A DNA stretch of 64,000 bases from Arctopsyche grandis (taxonomy: Eukaryota; Arthropoda; Insecta; Trichoptera; Hydropsychidae): positions 2,361,001 through 2,425,000 of the forward strand of contig NC_135361.1 in assembly GCF_051622035.1 (NCBI RefSeq). Reading direction: 5' to 3'. The translations under genes and the position numbers were made by a program. Below are positions 9,556 to 19,153 of this stretch, piece after piece. The notes beneath the pieces were generated by a model that was given only the letters and a program-made list of their open reading frames with translations, was not told the origin of the DNA and searched no databases. Position 1 is the stretch's first letter, and every line of letters begins with the position of its first letter.

Positions 9556-11459
9556 TGTAGGAATCTCGTCGTCGTCATCGTCATCGAAACCTTCGAGAAT
9601 ATTCCGCAACAACAAAATACATCGAGCGGAACAGCATCAAGCATTCCAGAAAATACTACGCCTCGACGAAAGCAAATTCCTCTTGTACGCATCAACAACT
9701 AAATGCTCGTACGACCACTTCCATCAAGCATTCCAGAAAATACTACGCCTCGACGAAAGCAAATTCCTCTTGTACGCATCAACAACTAAATGCTCGTACG
9801 CATCAATAACCACTTCCATCAAGCGTTCCAGAAAATTCTACGCCTCGACAAAAGTGCATTCCTTTCTTACGCATCAACAAACCACCACCATCGGTCAGGC
9901 GATTCCAGAAACACTATAAAAGGAGGTACAACCCAAACAACCCCAGTCGACCCACAGCAGCAAGCGTCGACACACAGCAGCAGACCAGTCGACATCCAGC
10001 TCCTGACCAGCCACCACTTCACTACACGGACTTGGAAGATCAACCAGCCAACCGAGCCAGCAACACACTGCCGTATCCAGAGACTTGCTGAACATAGCCG
10101 AATGCCGAGCCAGCGACACTCTACCGTATCCAGAGACAAGCCGAACATAGCCGAACAACGAGCCAGCAACACACTGCCGTATTCAGAGACTTGCTGAACA
10201 TAGCCGAATGCCGAGCCAGCGACACTCTACCGTATCCAGAGACTAGCCGGACATAGCCGAATGCCGAGCCAGCGACACTCTACCACATCCAGAGACCTGT
10301 AGGCGGGGTAGGTATGTGTTGACCGTATCCCGGCCTAACGAAACACTGTTGTGCCAGTTTTATAAAGTTTTATTGTTTGCCTATGGTTGTACAAAGGTAT
10401 GGTATTTGTGGGCAAAAGTATGTCGTTCAGCGGTCTCTGGATATGGTAGAGTGTCGCTGGCTCGGCATTCAGCTATGTTCAGAAGGTCTCTGGATGCGGC
10501 AGTGTGTTGCTGGCTCGTTGTTCGGCTATGTTCGGAAGGTCTCTGGATACGGCAGTGTGTTGCTGGCTCGTCCGGCTGGTTGATCTTCCAAGTCCGCGTA
10601 GTGTAGTGGTGGCTGGTCAGGAGCTGTATGTTGACTGGTCTGCTGCTGTGTGTCGACGCTTGCTGCTGTGGGTCGACTGGGGTTGTTTGGGTTGTACCTC
10701 CTTTTATAGTGTTTCTGGAATCGCCTGACCGATGGTGGTGGTTTGTTGATGCGTAAGAAAGGAATGCACTTTTGTCGAGGCGTAGAATTTTCTGGAACGC
10801 TTGATGGAAGTGGTTATTGATGCGTACGAGCATTTAGTTGTTGATGCGTACAAGAGGAATTTGCTTTCGTCGAGGCGTAGTATTTTCTGGAATGCTTGAT
10901 GGAAGTGGTCGTACGAGCATTTAGTTGTTGATGCGTACAAGAGGAATTTGCTTTCGTCGAGGCGTAGTATTTTCTGGAACGCTTGATGGAAGTGGTTATT
11001 GATGCGTGCAAGCATTTAGTTGTTGATGCGTACGAAAGGAATTTGCTTTCGTCGAGGCGTAGTATTTTCTGGAATGCTTGATGAAAGTAGTCGTACGAGC
11101 TTTTAGTTGTTGATGCGTACAAGAGGAATTTGCTTTCGTCGAGGCGTAGTATTTTCTGGAATGCTTGATGGAAGTGGTCGTACGAGCATTTAGTTGTTGA
11201 TGCGTACAAGAGGAATTTGCTTTCGTCGAGGCGTAGAATTTTCTGGAATGCTTGATGCTGTTCCGCTCGATGTATTTTGTTGTTGCGGAATATTCTCGAA
11301 GGTTTCGATGACGATGACGACGACGAGATTCCTACAGACCTCTGAACGACATACTTTTACCAACAATTAACCATACTTGTGTATACGTGTTACTACCAAA
11401 TAAATACCATATTAAACATATAGTTGTATTAATACCGAACACAGACGAATCTGTCTACA
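9556..11459 (+). mobile_element. LTR of an LTR retrotransposon (probably solo), split by an inverted second LTR
   Basis: The outer LTR starts TGTAGGAATC at 9556 and appears to end CTACA at 11459 (TGTAG and CTACA are the short inverted LTR ends). The first part (9556-10297) holds three roughly 87-bp tandem units (each with GCATTCCAGAAAATACTACG), then a TATA box (CTATAAAAGG, about 9915), then about five 53-bp units (each with CCGTATCCAGAGAC). The last part (11341-11459) contains CTGAACGACATACTTTT and an AAATAAA. The two parts are separated by the inverted LTR at 10298-11336 and rejoin across its GACC duplication. Flanks are ATAT and ATAC, only three of four bases alike. A TGGCGG string follows at 11464 and could be the start of internal retroelement sequence. 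Confidence 0.7.
10298..11336 (-). mobile_element. Solo LTR inserted in opposite orientation inside a related LTR
   Basis: Read on the minus strand this 1039-bp block begins TGTAGGAATC and ends CCTACA. It is flanked on both sides by GACC (10294-10297 and 11337-11340), a 4-bp target duplication. Its first 900 bases are the inverted counterpart of the outer LTR, with the same 87-bp tandem units (about five copies versus three), the same TATA box (CTATAAAAGG, about 10700) and about three 53-bp units. The last 130 bases diverge and include an AATAAA. Because the 87-bp unit is 29 codons long, a repetitive open frame (HQAFQKILRLDESKFLLYA) runs through it; I regard that as a by-product of the repeat. 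Confidence 0.85.
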
Positions 11460-11469
11460 ATACATGGCG

Positions 11470-12011
11470 GACTGGTGGTGAAGAAGACCTTCACAATAAG
11501 ACTAGTTCCCATAATATATTTAATATTTAAATAGCGCAGTCGTTTTCAATAATCCTAGAACTACAATTGCGTTATTTGATTATTATCGACTAAATAAAAA
11601 CTATAGGAAAAGAAAAAAAAAGGCCTGAACTGCTTAGAGTTCCCATCAGAAGAGTGATGATTTATAAATTTTGCTTTTGCACCATTGAGGACTCGAAATG
11701 CAATGTTTTCCCCTAGCAGCACACGTCGTTGCATGTTTTGTAAAATCATTAAACATGGTCGTGAATAAAGGTGTTACGTTTATTTTCAGTTTGGCAGTCC
11801 GCTTGTCGTATTGTTATTTAAAATATATGTACGTATCGAGTCTCTTTTCTTGATATCACCATTTAATATAGAATTTGATCGTATTTAGTGCGAATTTTTA
11901 AATTATCAAAATACTAAATCGGCAAAGATAATGGTTTCTTACCTGATCATTAACTTGACAGTTAAAGGTCAAGTTGAGTAAATTTTAATCATTGACGCAA
12001 CGTCAAAAATA
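11470..12011 (+). promoter_or_regulatory. Upstream region of the zinc-finger gene
   Basis: AT-rich and gene-free. The start ATG at 12012 or 12015 follows a short stretch with no in-frame upstream ATG. No clear core promoter element can be assigned by eye. Confidence 0.3.
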
Positions 12012-15000
12012 ATGATGAAACCGATTATTATCAGTACTTTAGAGAGCCCTTTAGATAAAACCTATAGATTAGAACAGGAAAATAGTATTAAAATTGAAGA
12101 AAATGAAATCGTCAATGACAAAATTCTTGGCGACGGTCAGATTTTTCCTAGCGAAGACGGAAATGTCTATTTCTTGATAGAAAGTACTGTTGCCGATCGG
12201 GAAGAAAGCGAAGAAATATGTATTAAACAAATTGAAGATGAAAAAATTGATTCGGATTGTGTAGAAAAGGAAGGACTAACCAAAAACACATACTTGAAAG
12301 AAAACTCAGACGACTGTAACTACGAAGTTGATATAAATTCCATAGCCGATATTATCGAAGCGTTCAAATGTAAATTTTGTAACTTTACTACTTTGAGTCG
12401 ATCATTTCTCACCGAACACTGTAAGGAAGTTCATCTCGACGAGGTAAATTAATCAATTGCGCCAATATCTAACTTCATCATAACAACACTAAACTTCATT
12501 ATAAGACTCTTATTTCATATTCGTAGTCCGTCTTGAATGTGCCGTCGTTGACTTCTATCGAAGAAAAAGAACAAATCACTTACATATGCGGCAAGTGCTC
12601 TATACCGTTTGCATCACTCGAGGCTTGTCACGACCATATGATTGAAGATCACCATTTTAAAACTATAACGTATGTATGTAGGAGAACAATATTGTATGCA
12701 CTCGATGCATCATTTGACACTTTTTTATTAAATTTATACAGCAGCCATAAAAATGAAATAAAACCATACTTGTATGAAAAATGTGTAGAGAAGAAGAAGC
12801 AAAATATCATCGATAAATATTGGTTGGTTCCAAGAACGTATAAAGAAGTGAGAATACGACTACAAGCTGATCGTAAAATCAAGTAATTGTTGATTACATA
12901 TACTATATTGACATGATTGCATATATGAATTATACATATGAGTATGTACCGTGTTTTTTCTTTTTTTTAGATGCACATATAGATATTGTGTATACAAATT
13001 CGACTCCATCGACGCAATGATGACTCATAAATCATGTCATATTAAGCCAATTTCGAGCGAAAGCTCGAATTATAAAAAAATACCGCAAAGAGATTCTCCT
13101 TCATATGTGTATGTTTATGTTATTCTCCTTTATCGTAATATTACCCAAAATCAATCGAGTACATATTTGTATGATACATATGTATGTATGTTTATACTTG
13201 ATCTTTGTTTTGGTTTAAGATGTACAATTTGCCAAAAAATTTTCATCAATTGGCCTAATTGCTCTTTACACTTTTGGCGAGCACATTCAATATCACTGGA
13301 TCTTTTACTTTGTCCGTTGTGTTCGGTTCTTAGAACGCATAGCGTAGGTAAGTGTTTAAAAAAAACTCAATCGTATTACATTGCCATTCACCAAAATACA
13401 TACATCATATGAAGGGCTGAACACCAGACTGGTACAAGTGACATTTTTAAAAAAATAATAAATAAAAGTGCTAAAATAATAGCATATATGAAATGCTATT
13501 ATTTTAAAAATGTCACTTGTACCAGTCTGGTTTTCAGCCCGTCATATATACGTACATATAATATCGCTATTCTGTCTGTCTGAGATAACGCTTGCCGTAC
13601 TATAATAGTTGTTTCGATACGACATGTGTACATATTTACGTCACAGTTAAACCACTGCCAAAACGTTAATATATACGAATAAAATAACAAAAAAAAAACT
13701 CCTATATGTACTGTTTGCTACTAATTTTTCCTCTTGGCAGAGAATTTACCGCCATCTATTGAAAATGTATTTAATTAATTATTTTTACTATGGGAACAAT
13801 TTAAACGTCGATTTTATAAAATAAATGTGCATTTAAAAAAATTTTAGTACATTACAAAAAATTTGTGTGCATTTCTAAATGACAGACACAGATTGTATTA
13901 GAAACGTTGTTTTGATTGAAAAAAAAATATTTGCGGATAAAATGTGTATTAAAATGACATGAACTGTATCGGCTACGACCGACGCTTCTTTCTACTGGAT
14001 TCCTTCATTTTTATTTACTCTTCGGCTTGCGATCTTCGACACCTACGATCTTGGCTTCGACTCTACGACCTGACATCATTATTCATACGTAAACAATGTT
14101 GACAATAACGGAAGACTGCAACTTTGCCACTTTTTGTATCTTTTCTAATGCTAAAATCAATTTTTTATAATGCCAAAATATTTTATTCGATGCACAATAC
14201 GAGATTGTTTAATGCACCGAAAATAATGCAAATTTTTAATGCACAAACATTTTTTACAAAGTATTTTTCTCAATGTAAAGTTAAATCGCACCCTTTTTAT
14301 TATATTGTTTACATGTATTTTTTATCTTTTTTATATTAAACAATTAAATATAAATATTACCCTTTAAATATGTATATTTAAAAAAAAATTCGAACGCGTG
14401 CGAATCGTAACCCGACACGTTTCTTTTAAATGTTTTTTTTTATTATTTATTAATAATTTAATATGCTAATTCCCATGCAATGATGTGCCATCGGGTACAA
14501 CACTAGTGTATCATATGTACATATAATATATAACAATATCAAAATAACTTGCATAATATTTTCGCTATTTTAGCTAAAATGATTCAACATTTAGCTCGCC
14601 ATTGGCAAAAAAATCAAAACGAAAACTGTGGAACTTGCAAGACGGAGACAATGGAAATAGATGACGGTACTTTAATCCTCCCTCGGTGGTATGCCAAAAA
14701 GAAATGTGAAATATGCCACAAGGTAGTGAATAGGCTGTTTGGATGCCACAAATCTGTTTTGCGCTTTAATAAATTATTATCCAATATTATTTGATTATTT
14801 CAGATGTTCTCGAATAGCAAAAGTTTAAAAAAGCACATCCAAGCTGTTCACAAAAAAATAAAACCTTTTACTTGTAACGTGTGCAGTCATTCGTCGTCAA
14901 GTAAACATACAATGCAGGTGTGCATACGTATACGTGTATGTATGTAGATTTTATTACACACATGTACATTTCGACTTAGAAAATTTGTGTTCCAGCTTCA

Positions 15001-15429
15001 TATACGACAACACACTGGCGAAAAACCATATTCTTGCGATTCGTGCGAATATCGTACTGGCGACCACAATACACTGCGTAAACATCGCATGAAACACACT
15101 GGGGTAAATTTATTATATGTAGTTCGATTCGTTTGCATCTTTTATACAAGAATGTTAATTTCATTTTCCTTATATACACGTATTACGTCCAGGAACGTCC
15201 CTACAAGTGTCCATACTGTCCGTATGCATCTATACAGAGTATGCCCTTGAAGCACCATCTTAAATCGGCACATCCTGACAAACCATCTCCTGACTGTCCC
15301 CATAAAAAGTCTGAAGAAACTGGTACGTTATATGTAGTTTTTTTTCTTAAAAGTATGATTGTTTCTCTTTTTATTCAATATTTTCTGTGGTGTGTTTCAG
15401 GTATGACTGCAATTGCAGTCTCAGTTTGA
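12012..15429 (+). CDS. Nine-finger C2H2 zinc-finger protein, 10 exons
   Basis: A probable DNA-binding nuclear protein. Exons that keep one frame: 12012-12443, 12527-12669, 12742-12882, 12971-13108, 13220-13347, 14574-14722, 14804-14917, 14996-15103, 15193-15322, 15401-15429; joined length 503 residues. Residues 1-115 are acidic and unstructured. Nine C2H2 units follow: CKFCNFTT, CGKCSIPF, CTYRYCVY, CTICQKIF, CPLCSVLR (this one split by an intron), CEICHKMF, CNVCSHSS, CDSCEYRT and CPYCPYAS, each with the paired histidines downstream. Only the last three are tight tandem fingers with TGEKP- and TGERP-type linkers, so these are the likeliest DNA-contacting ones. Introns fall inside and between fingers. 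Intron 5 (1.2 kb) holds two transposons. I cannot name an orthologue. The final exon is tiny (TGMTAIAVSV) and the least certain. Confidence 0.82.
13411..13541. mobile_element. Palindromic MITE in zinc-finger gene intron 5
   Basis: Terminal inverted repeats GGGCTGAACACCAGACTGG and CCAGTCTGGTTTTCAGCCC enclose a short AT-rich centre; the arms extend through GTACAAGTGACATTTTTA and its complement. TCATAT occurs on both sides (13405-13410 and 13542-13547) and may be the target duplication. No coding capacity. Confidence 0.8.
13582..14512 (-). mobile_element. Non-autonomous element, longer relative of the copy at 59388-59802
   Basis: Read on the minus strand it starts ACACTAGTGTTGTACCCGATGGC and ends near GAGATAACG. 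The second copy (59388-59802, plus strand) shares the start CACTAGTATTGTACCCGATG, an internal CGATTCGCACGCG-like segment, CAATAGATGGCGG, TTTGGCAGTGGTTTA and the end AGCGTTATCTC. This copy is about 930 bases, the other about 415. No terminal inverted repeat or coding frame is evident, so class is unknown. Confidence 0.6.
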
Positions 15430-15979
15430 ATTTCGAAGATTTAGACTTCGAAGCCAAATTTACCAAGGAAAAATTTAAATCAACACGTTGTTTTCGACAA
15501 TAATGTATTTTTTATAATTATTATTATTTAATAGTAAATGTTATTTCATCACGTCATAATACTGGAAACACTCACATAATCATAAGTTTTTCCTAGAATG
15601 ATTTCACGCATGTATGAATGTAATCAATATGCTGTATTTTTATGAACCGTTTTCTATAAAATATTACAGTTTGTTAGACGTTTGGGTTTTATTTTTCAAT
15701 GCTTACTATTACCATTATAGTAAAGTCTAATACGGATTAAGCTTAGAGTAAATTAAGAGTATTTTTCCACACACGATATATATAAATTATATTATGTATA
15801 GTAGTTAGCCTAAATTATATTTACTGCGAGAAATATTCAAGTAAAATGTATATTTACATAGTGGTAGAAAGAGAGTTTAAAAAGCGTTAAAAAAAATAAA
15901 AAGTATTACTAGAAAATAGAGGATAATCAAATGGACAAATTTACAATCATAATCACTTCACAATTAAAAAAAAGTCTGA
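15430..15979. other. Convergent intergenic spacer between zinc-finger and NCOA5-like genes
   Basis: AT-rich, no exon or repeat recognised. The two genes end toward each other here. Confidence 0.5.
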
Positions 15980-17571
15980 TTAGTTAATTTTGTTTAATAA
16001 TGAATCTAAAGCTTTCTGTATAGACGGATTTGAGATGGCCGCTTTTAAATTAGGAGCTGCGACCGGTTGAGGTGCAGGACCCTGAGCTAGAGTACTCGTG
16101 TTTAGCATACTCGCAATTCTATCTCTCAAATCCATTTGGTTTCTAGCAGCGTTGTTATCGAATGTGTCTCCTTTCATATCTGACATCGACGATTGGCCGG
16201 GCTTTGATGAGTTACCATCTTTATTGTCGTTGTTTAAAATACTCATGATTCGCTGTTGTAGATCCGATTGCGTTTTATCAGAAGGATTTCCCGAATTCAC
16301 ATCCCCGTGTTCAATTTTCGCTTGTTTGTCTCGGCAATCTTTGATATAATCTATAACTCGATCGTATTGAACGACGGTCAAGGAACGACCGTTGGCCAAT
16401 TGATTGACGAGGGCGATTGCAGCTTCGTGACCAGCAGTAGTGCCGCATCTCTGCAATTCTGCGTAATTGCGTGATATCAAATTGAGAGCGTCGTCCACGG
16501 GCATATTTCGATGTTCTTGAGGTAGTCCAATTAGGATATTTAATGTGAGCGATCTGTGTTCTTCATTTTGTGGCATGATAAGTATGGCGTACAGAGATCC
16601 ACGCGATAATATATTGCCGAGAACTCTACCGATGGGCACGTCTTCGTTTGGAAACAAAAGATCCACAGTCAAACCCATTCGTTTCAATCTGTCTTCTATG
16701 TATTCAGCATACTCACTAAATAAATAAAAAAAACAACGTAAACAAAGATAAAACTTTCAAGTTCGTATTAAATATATATAGTTTGAAATATCTCACGTGA
16801 GTTGTTTCGAAACTACAATTAGTTCACAGTCATTTCGCTCCGGTTCCACGGGATAGACTTCGTTTGGATGGTACCGATCATATCCGTGTTCTTGCCAATC
16901 TATGAAATAAAAGTGAGAGAATATTAACGCGTAATCACACTGGAACAAATAAACATTATAATACTAGCACAAGACACAATCTCACCTCCGTCGAGAGGTG
17001 ATCTATCTCTAAATCCTGAATGCGGTCTCGGTGGCGGTGGGTATCTATTTTCCCCGCGAAAGCCTCGGAGAGGAGGTGCCCTTTCGGGAATTTTTTCTGG
17101 AAGCATACTGTCGTTGGGCAACAAAGCGGGCCCTCCAGTCGAAGCTTCATTCACACCGCTCAGGTCGCCCTCCGTTTGCGATCCATCCCTGCAATAGCAA
17201 AGTGAAAGTGGTGAAACACGGGCACATAAACATTTCAATCGAAACTATTCACAGTCGAAGTTACTAGGCGCTACTTTTTGTTTGAAAAGTTGTGACCGGC
17301 CACGGCAGCCCTCACGATGAGCGTACGACCGTGATAATTTTTTTGATCCTCGTTCGTTATGGCTTCGTGTGCGCTGACGTCGGAGTCGAATTGAATGAAA
17401 CCGTAACTCTTTTTCATGGGTCGTTTTATGCCGATGATTTTCCCGTAGGGTTTGAAATGTTCAAAGAGAGTATCGTAATCGACGTTGTCGCCGAGATTGC
17501 CCACGTATATTCTCGAGCTCGCCATTGACATGTCTTTCATGCTCATGTCGGCGGGATTGTTGTAGTCACCA
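15980..17571 (-). CDS. NCOA5: Nuclear receptor coactivator 5-like RNA-binding protein
   Basis: Exons on the minus strand: 17571-17275, 17188-16986, 16899-16797, 16715-15980, all in one frame. Order of domains: an RRM (SRIYVGNLGDNVDYDTLFEHF as RNP2 region, KSYGFIQF as RNP1) at the N terminus, a proline/arginine-rich linker (PPLRGFRGENRYPPPPRP), an anticodon-binding-like alpha/beta domain (ELIVVSKQLTEYAEYIEDRL, GSLYAILIMP), then a helical region and a Q/N-rich tail ending DSLLNKIN. RRM plus this tRNA-synthetase-like anticodon-binding domain is the signature of NCOA5 and its insect relatives, which act in transcription or RNA metabolism in the nucleus. The start is uncertain: an acceptor CTTTCAG lies just before VGDYNNPAD, so an upstream exon is possible, or translation begins at 17546 (MSMKDMSM). 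The upstream region is interrupted by a LINE copy from 18156. Confidence 0.82.
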
Positions 17572-17619
17572 ACTGAAAGAGATTTAGGGTAAATTTTAGT
17601 CATATGCTCATGTGTCAAC

Positions 17620-18000
17620 AGTTCGTATTTGTTTGACGTCGATTTCTAGGTTAGGATAGGTTGGAAAACGATGGCGATAATGTGTGTGAATGCTGTTTGG
17701 AGTCAGACGAGTGCTTTCAAAGTGAAAATAAAATAAGAAGAATACTGTACTTTTGGAAACGTGAAAAGGACTTCGAGGAAAAAGAGGGCGTAGCCTCGCT
17801 CGGAGACGACGCGTGAGGTGAGTGAGACGAGTGTCGACTGAACGAACGAGTCGAGCGAAGAATGAGCGAACGAATGAGAGACCCAAACGAAGATGAAGAC
17901 GAAGACGAAGGGGACGCCGCTCAGTTGACTCGCCAGGTCGCCAGGTCGCCAACTCACCGATGCTAATACTCTTCCAGCATAGCCAACCCTGCCCAAATGT
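17620..18000 (-). promoter_or_regulatory. Probable 5' region or non-coding first exon of the NCOA5-like gene
   Basis: This block is clearly more GC-rich than its surroundings (17760-17960, with repeated GAAGACGAAGACGAAG on the plus strand) and carries a good minus-strand donor (ATCG then GTGAGT, about 17956) whose phase would fit exon 2. Frames across it have no convincing start codon, so I read it as 5' UTR or promoter. Confidence 0.4.
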
Positions 18001-18155
18001 AAATATAATACCTCTGCCCCAATTGCATTCAATAATTAATAATTCATTTCTAAACTTCAAAATGATTTTTAATGCTCCCGGTGCAGATTTTTTAAAATGC
18101 TTTGAATTTGTTGCGCGGTACGCGTACAATCATATTTTACTATGTATGAAAGATT

Positions 18156-19143
18156 GGAATCAGACTGCAGTAGTACGTGTCGATGATCAATTCACTGATG
18201 AGATTCCTATAGAACGGGGCGTCAGGCAAGGATGCATCCTATCACCTACTCTTTTTAACACCTACACCGAATCCATCTTCCACGATGCTCTCCAAGAGGC
18301 GGAGGGCATCAAGGTGGGCGGCGAGACGATCACCAATATAAGATATGCTGATGACACGGCACTAGTCGCTGAAAATTTAGCAGACCTGCAAACATCTCTA
18401 GACCGTGTACATCAAGAAAGCAATCGAAGAGGTCTGCGCATAAATCTAAAGAAGACAAAATTTATGATAGTAGATAGAATGCAAACAGACACCGGGAATC
18501 TAACCTTGGATGGAGAGGTGATAGAAAGAGTAAAAAGATTCAAATACCTGGGTACCTGGCTGAATGAAGAGATGGACCCAGATGAAGATTTAAGAATCCG
18601 CATCGAGATGGCTAGAACAGTATTTGTAAAAATGAAGGCGGCGCTTACAAACAAGCATCTCAATCTTCATACGCGGTTGAGATTCGCGAAGAGCTACGTC
18701 TGGACAGTATTACTACACGGATGTGAGACGTGGACTCTGAAAACCAAGATGATCAGCCGCATTGAAGCTTTTGAGATGTGGGTCTATAGGCGTATGCTGA
18801 AGATTCCGTGGACCAAAAAGATATCAAACGAAGCTGTCCTCGGCATGATGGGGAGAGGCAGGGAACTTGTTTCTGTCATCAAGCGGAGAAAGATGGAGTA
18901 CCTCGGACACATGATACGGGGTCCAAAATACGAATTTCTCCGTTTGATAACCATGGGGAAAATAGAAGGAAAAAAATGGATTGGCAGGAAAAAGTTATCT
19001 TGGCTTCGAAACATGCGCATGTGGACCGATATGAGCGCCGAAGATCTGTTCCGAGCCGCTGAAGACCGATGCGGATATATTCAAATAATCGACGAGGTGG
19101 TCGCCAACGTCCGGATGCGGACAAGGCATTAACAAGAAGAAGA
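18156..19143 (+). mobile_element. 5'-truncated non-LTR retrotransposon (LINE), reverse-transcriptase C-terminal half
   Basis: A 988-bp fragment flanked by the direct repeat ATGAAAGATT (18146-18155 and 19144-19153). The frame is open to TAA at about 19132 and carries the RT core: [14 protein letters not shown], the catalytic [13 protein letters not shown] (YADD), then the thumb and a C-terminal [17 protein letters not shown] region. The 3' end is a short GAAGAA-type simple repeat and not a long poly(A). The sequence type resembles RTE/CR1-like insect LINEs; the exact clade needs a tree. Bases 17960-18155, though open in the same frame, lie outside the insertion. A near-identical copy is at 33990-35020. 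Confidence 0.9.
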
Positions 19144-19153
19144 ATGAAAGATT

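Noticed and set aside
9452-11209. Repetitive open frames (HQAFQKILRLDESKFLLYAST units) on both strands as a repeat protein gene
   Set aside because: They follow from an 87-bp (29-codon) tandem repeat inside LTRs that have their own ends, TATA box and target duplication; frames occur on opposite strands in the two LTRs.
9556-11336. Foldback transposon
   Set aside because: The GACC duplication around 10298-11336, LTR-type ends and resumption of the outer LTR after it fit a nested inverted LTR better.
13420-13540. CRISPR-like repeat or terminator hairpin
   Set aside because: It is a single inverted repeat in an intron with flanking TCATAT, fitting a MITE; the genome is eukaryotic.
17960-18155. 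First 65 codons of the long plus-strand frame as part of the reverse transcriptase
   Set aside because: The LINE insertion is bounded by the ATGAAAGATT duplication and begins at 18156; upstream is host DNA open by chance.
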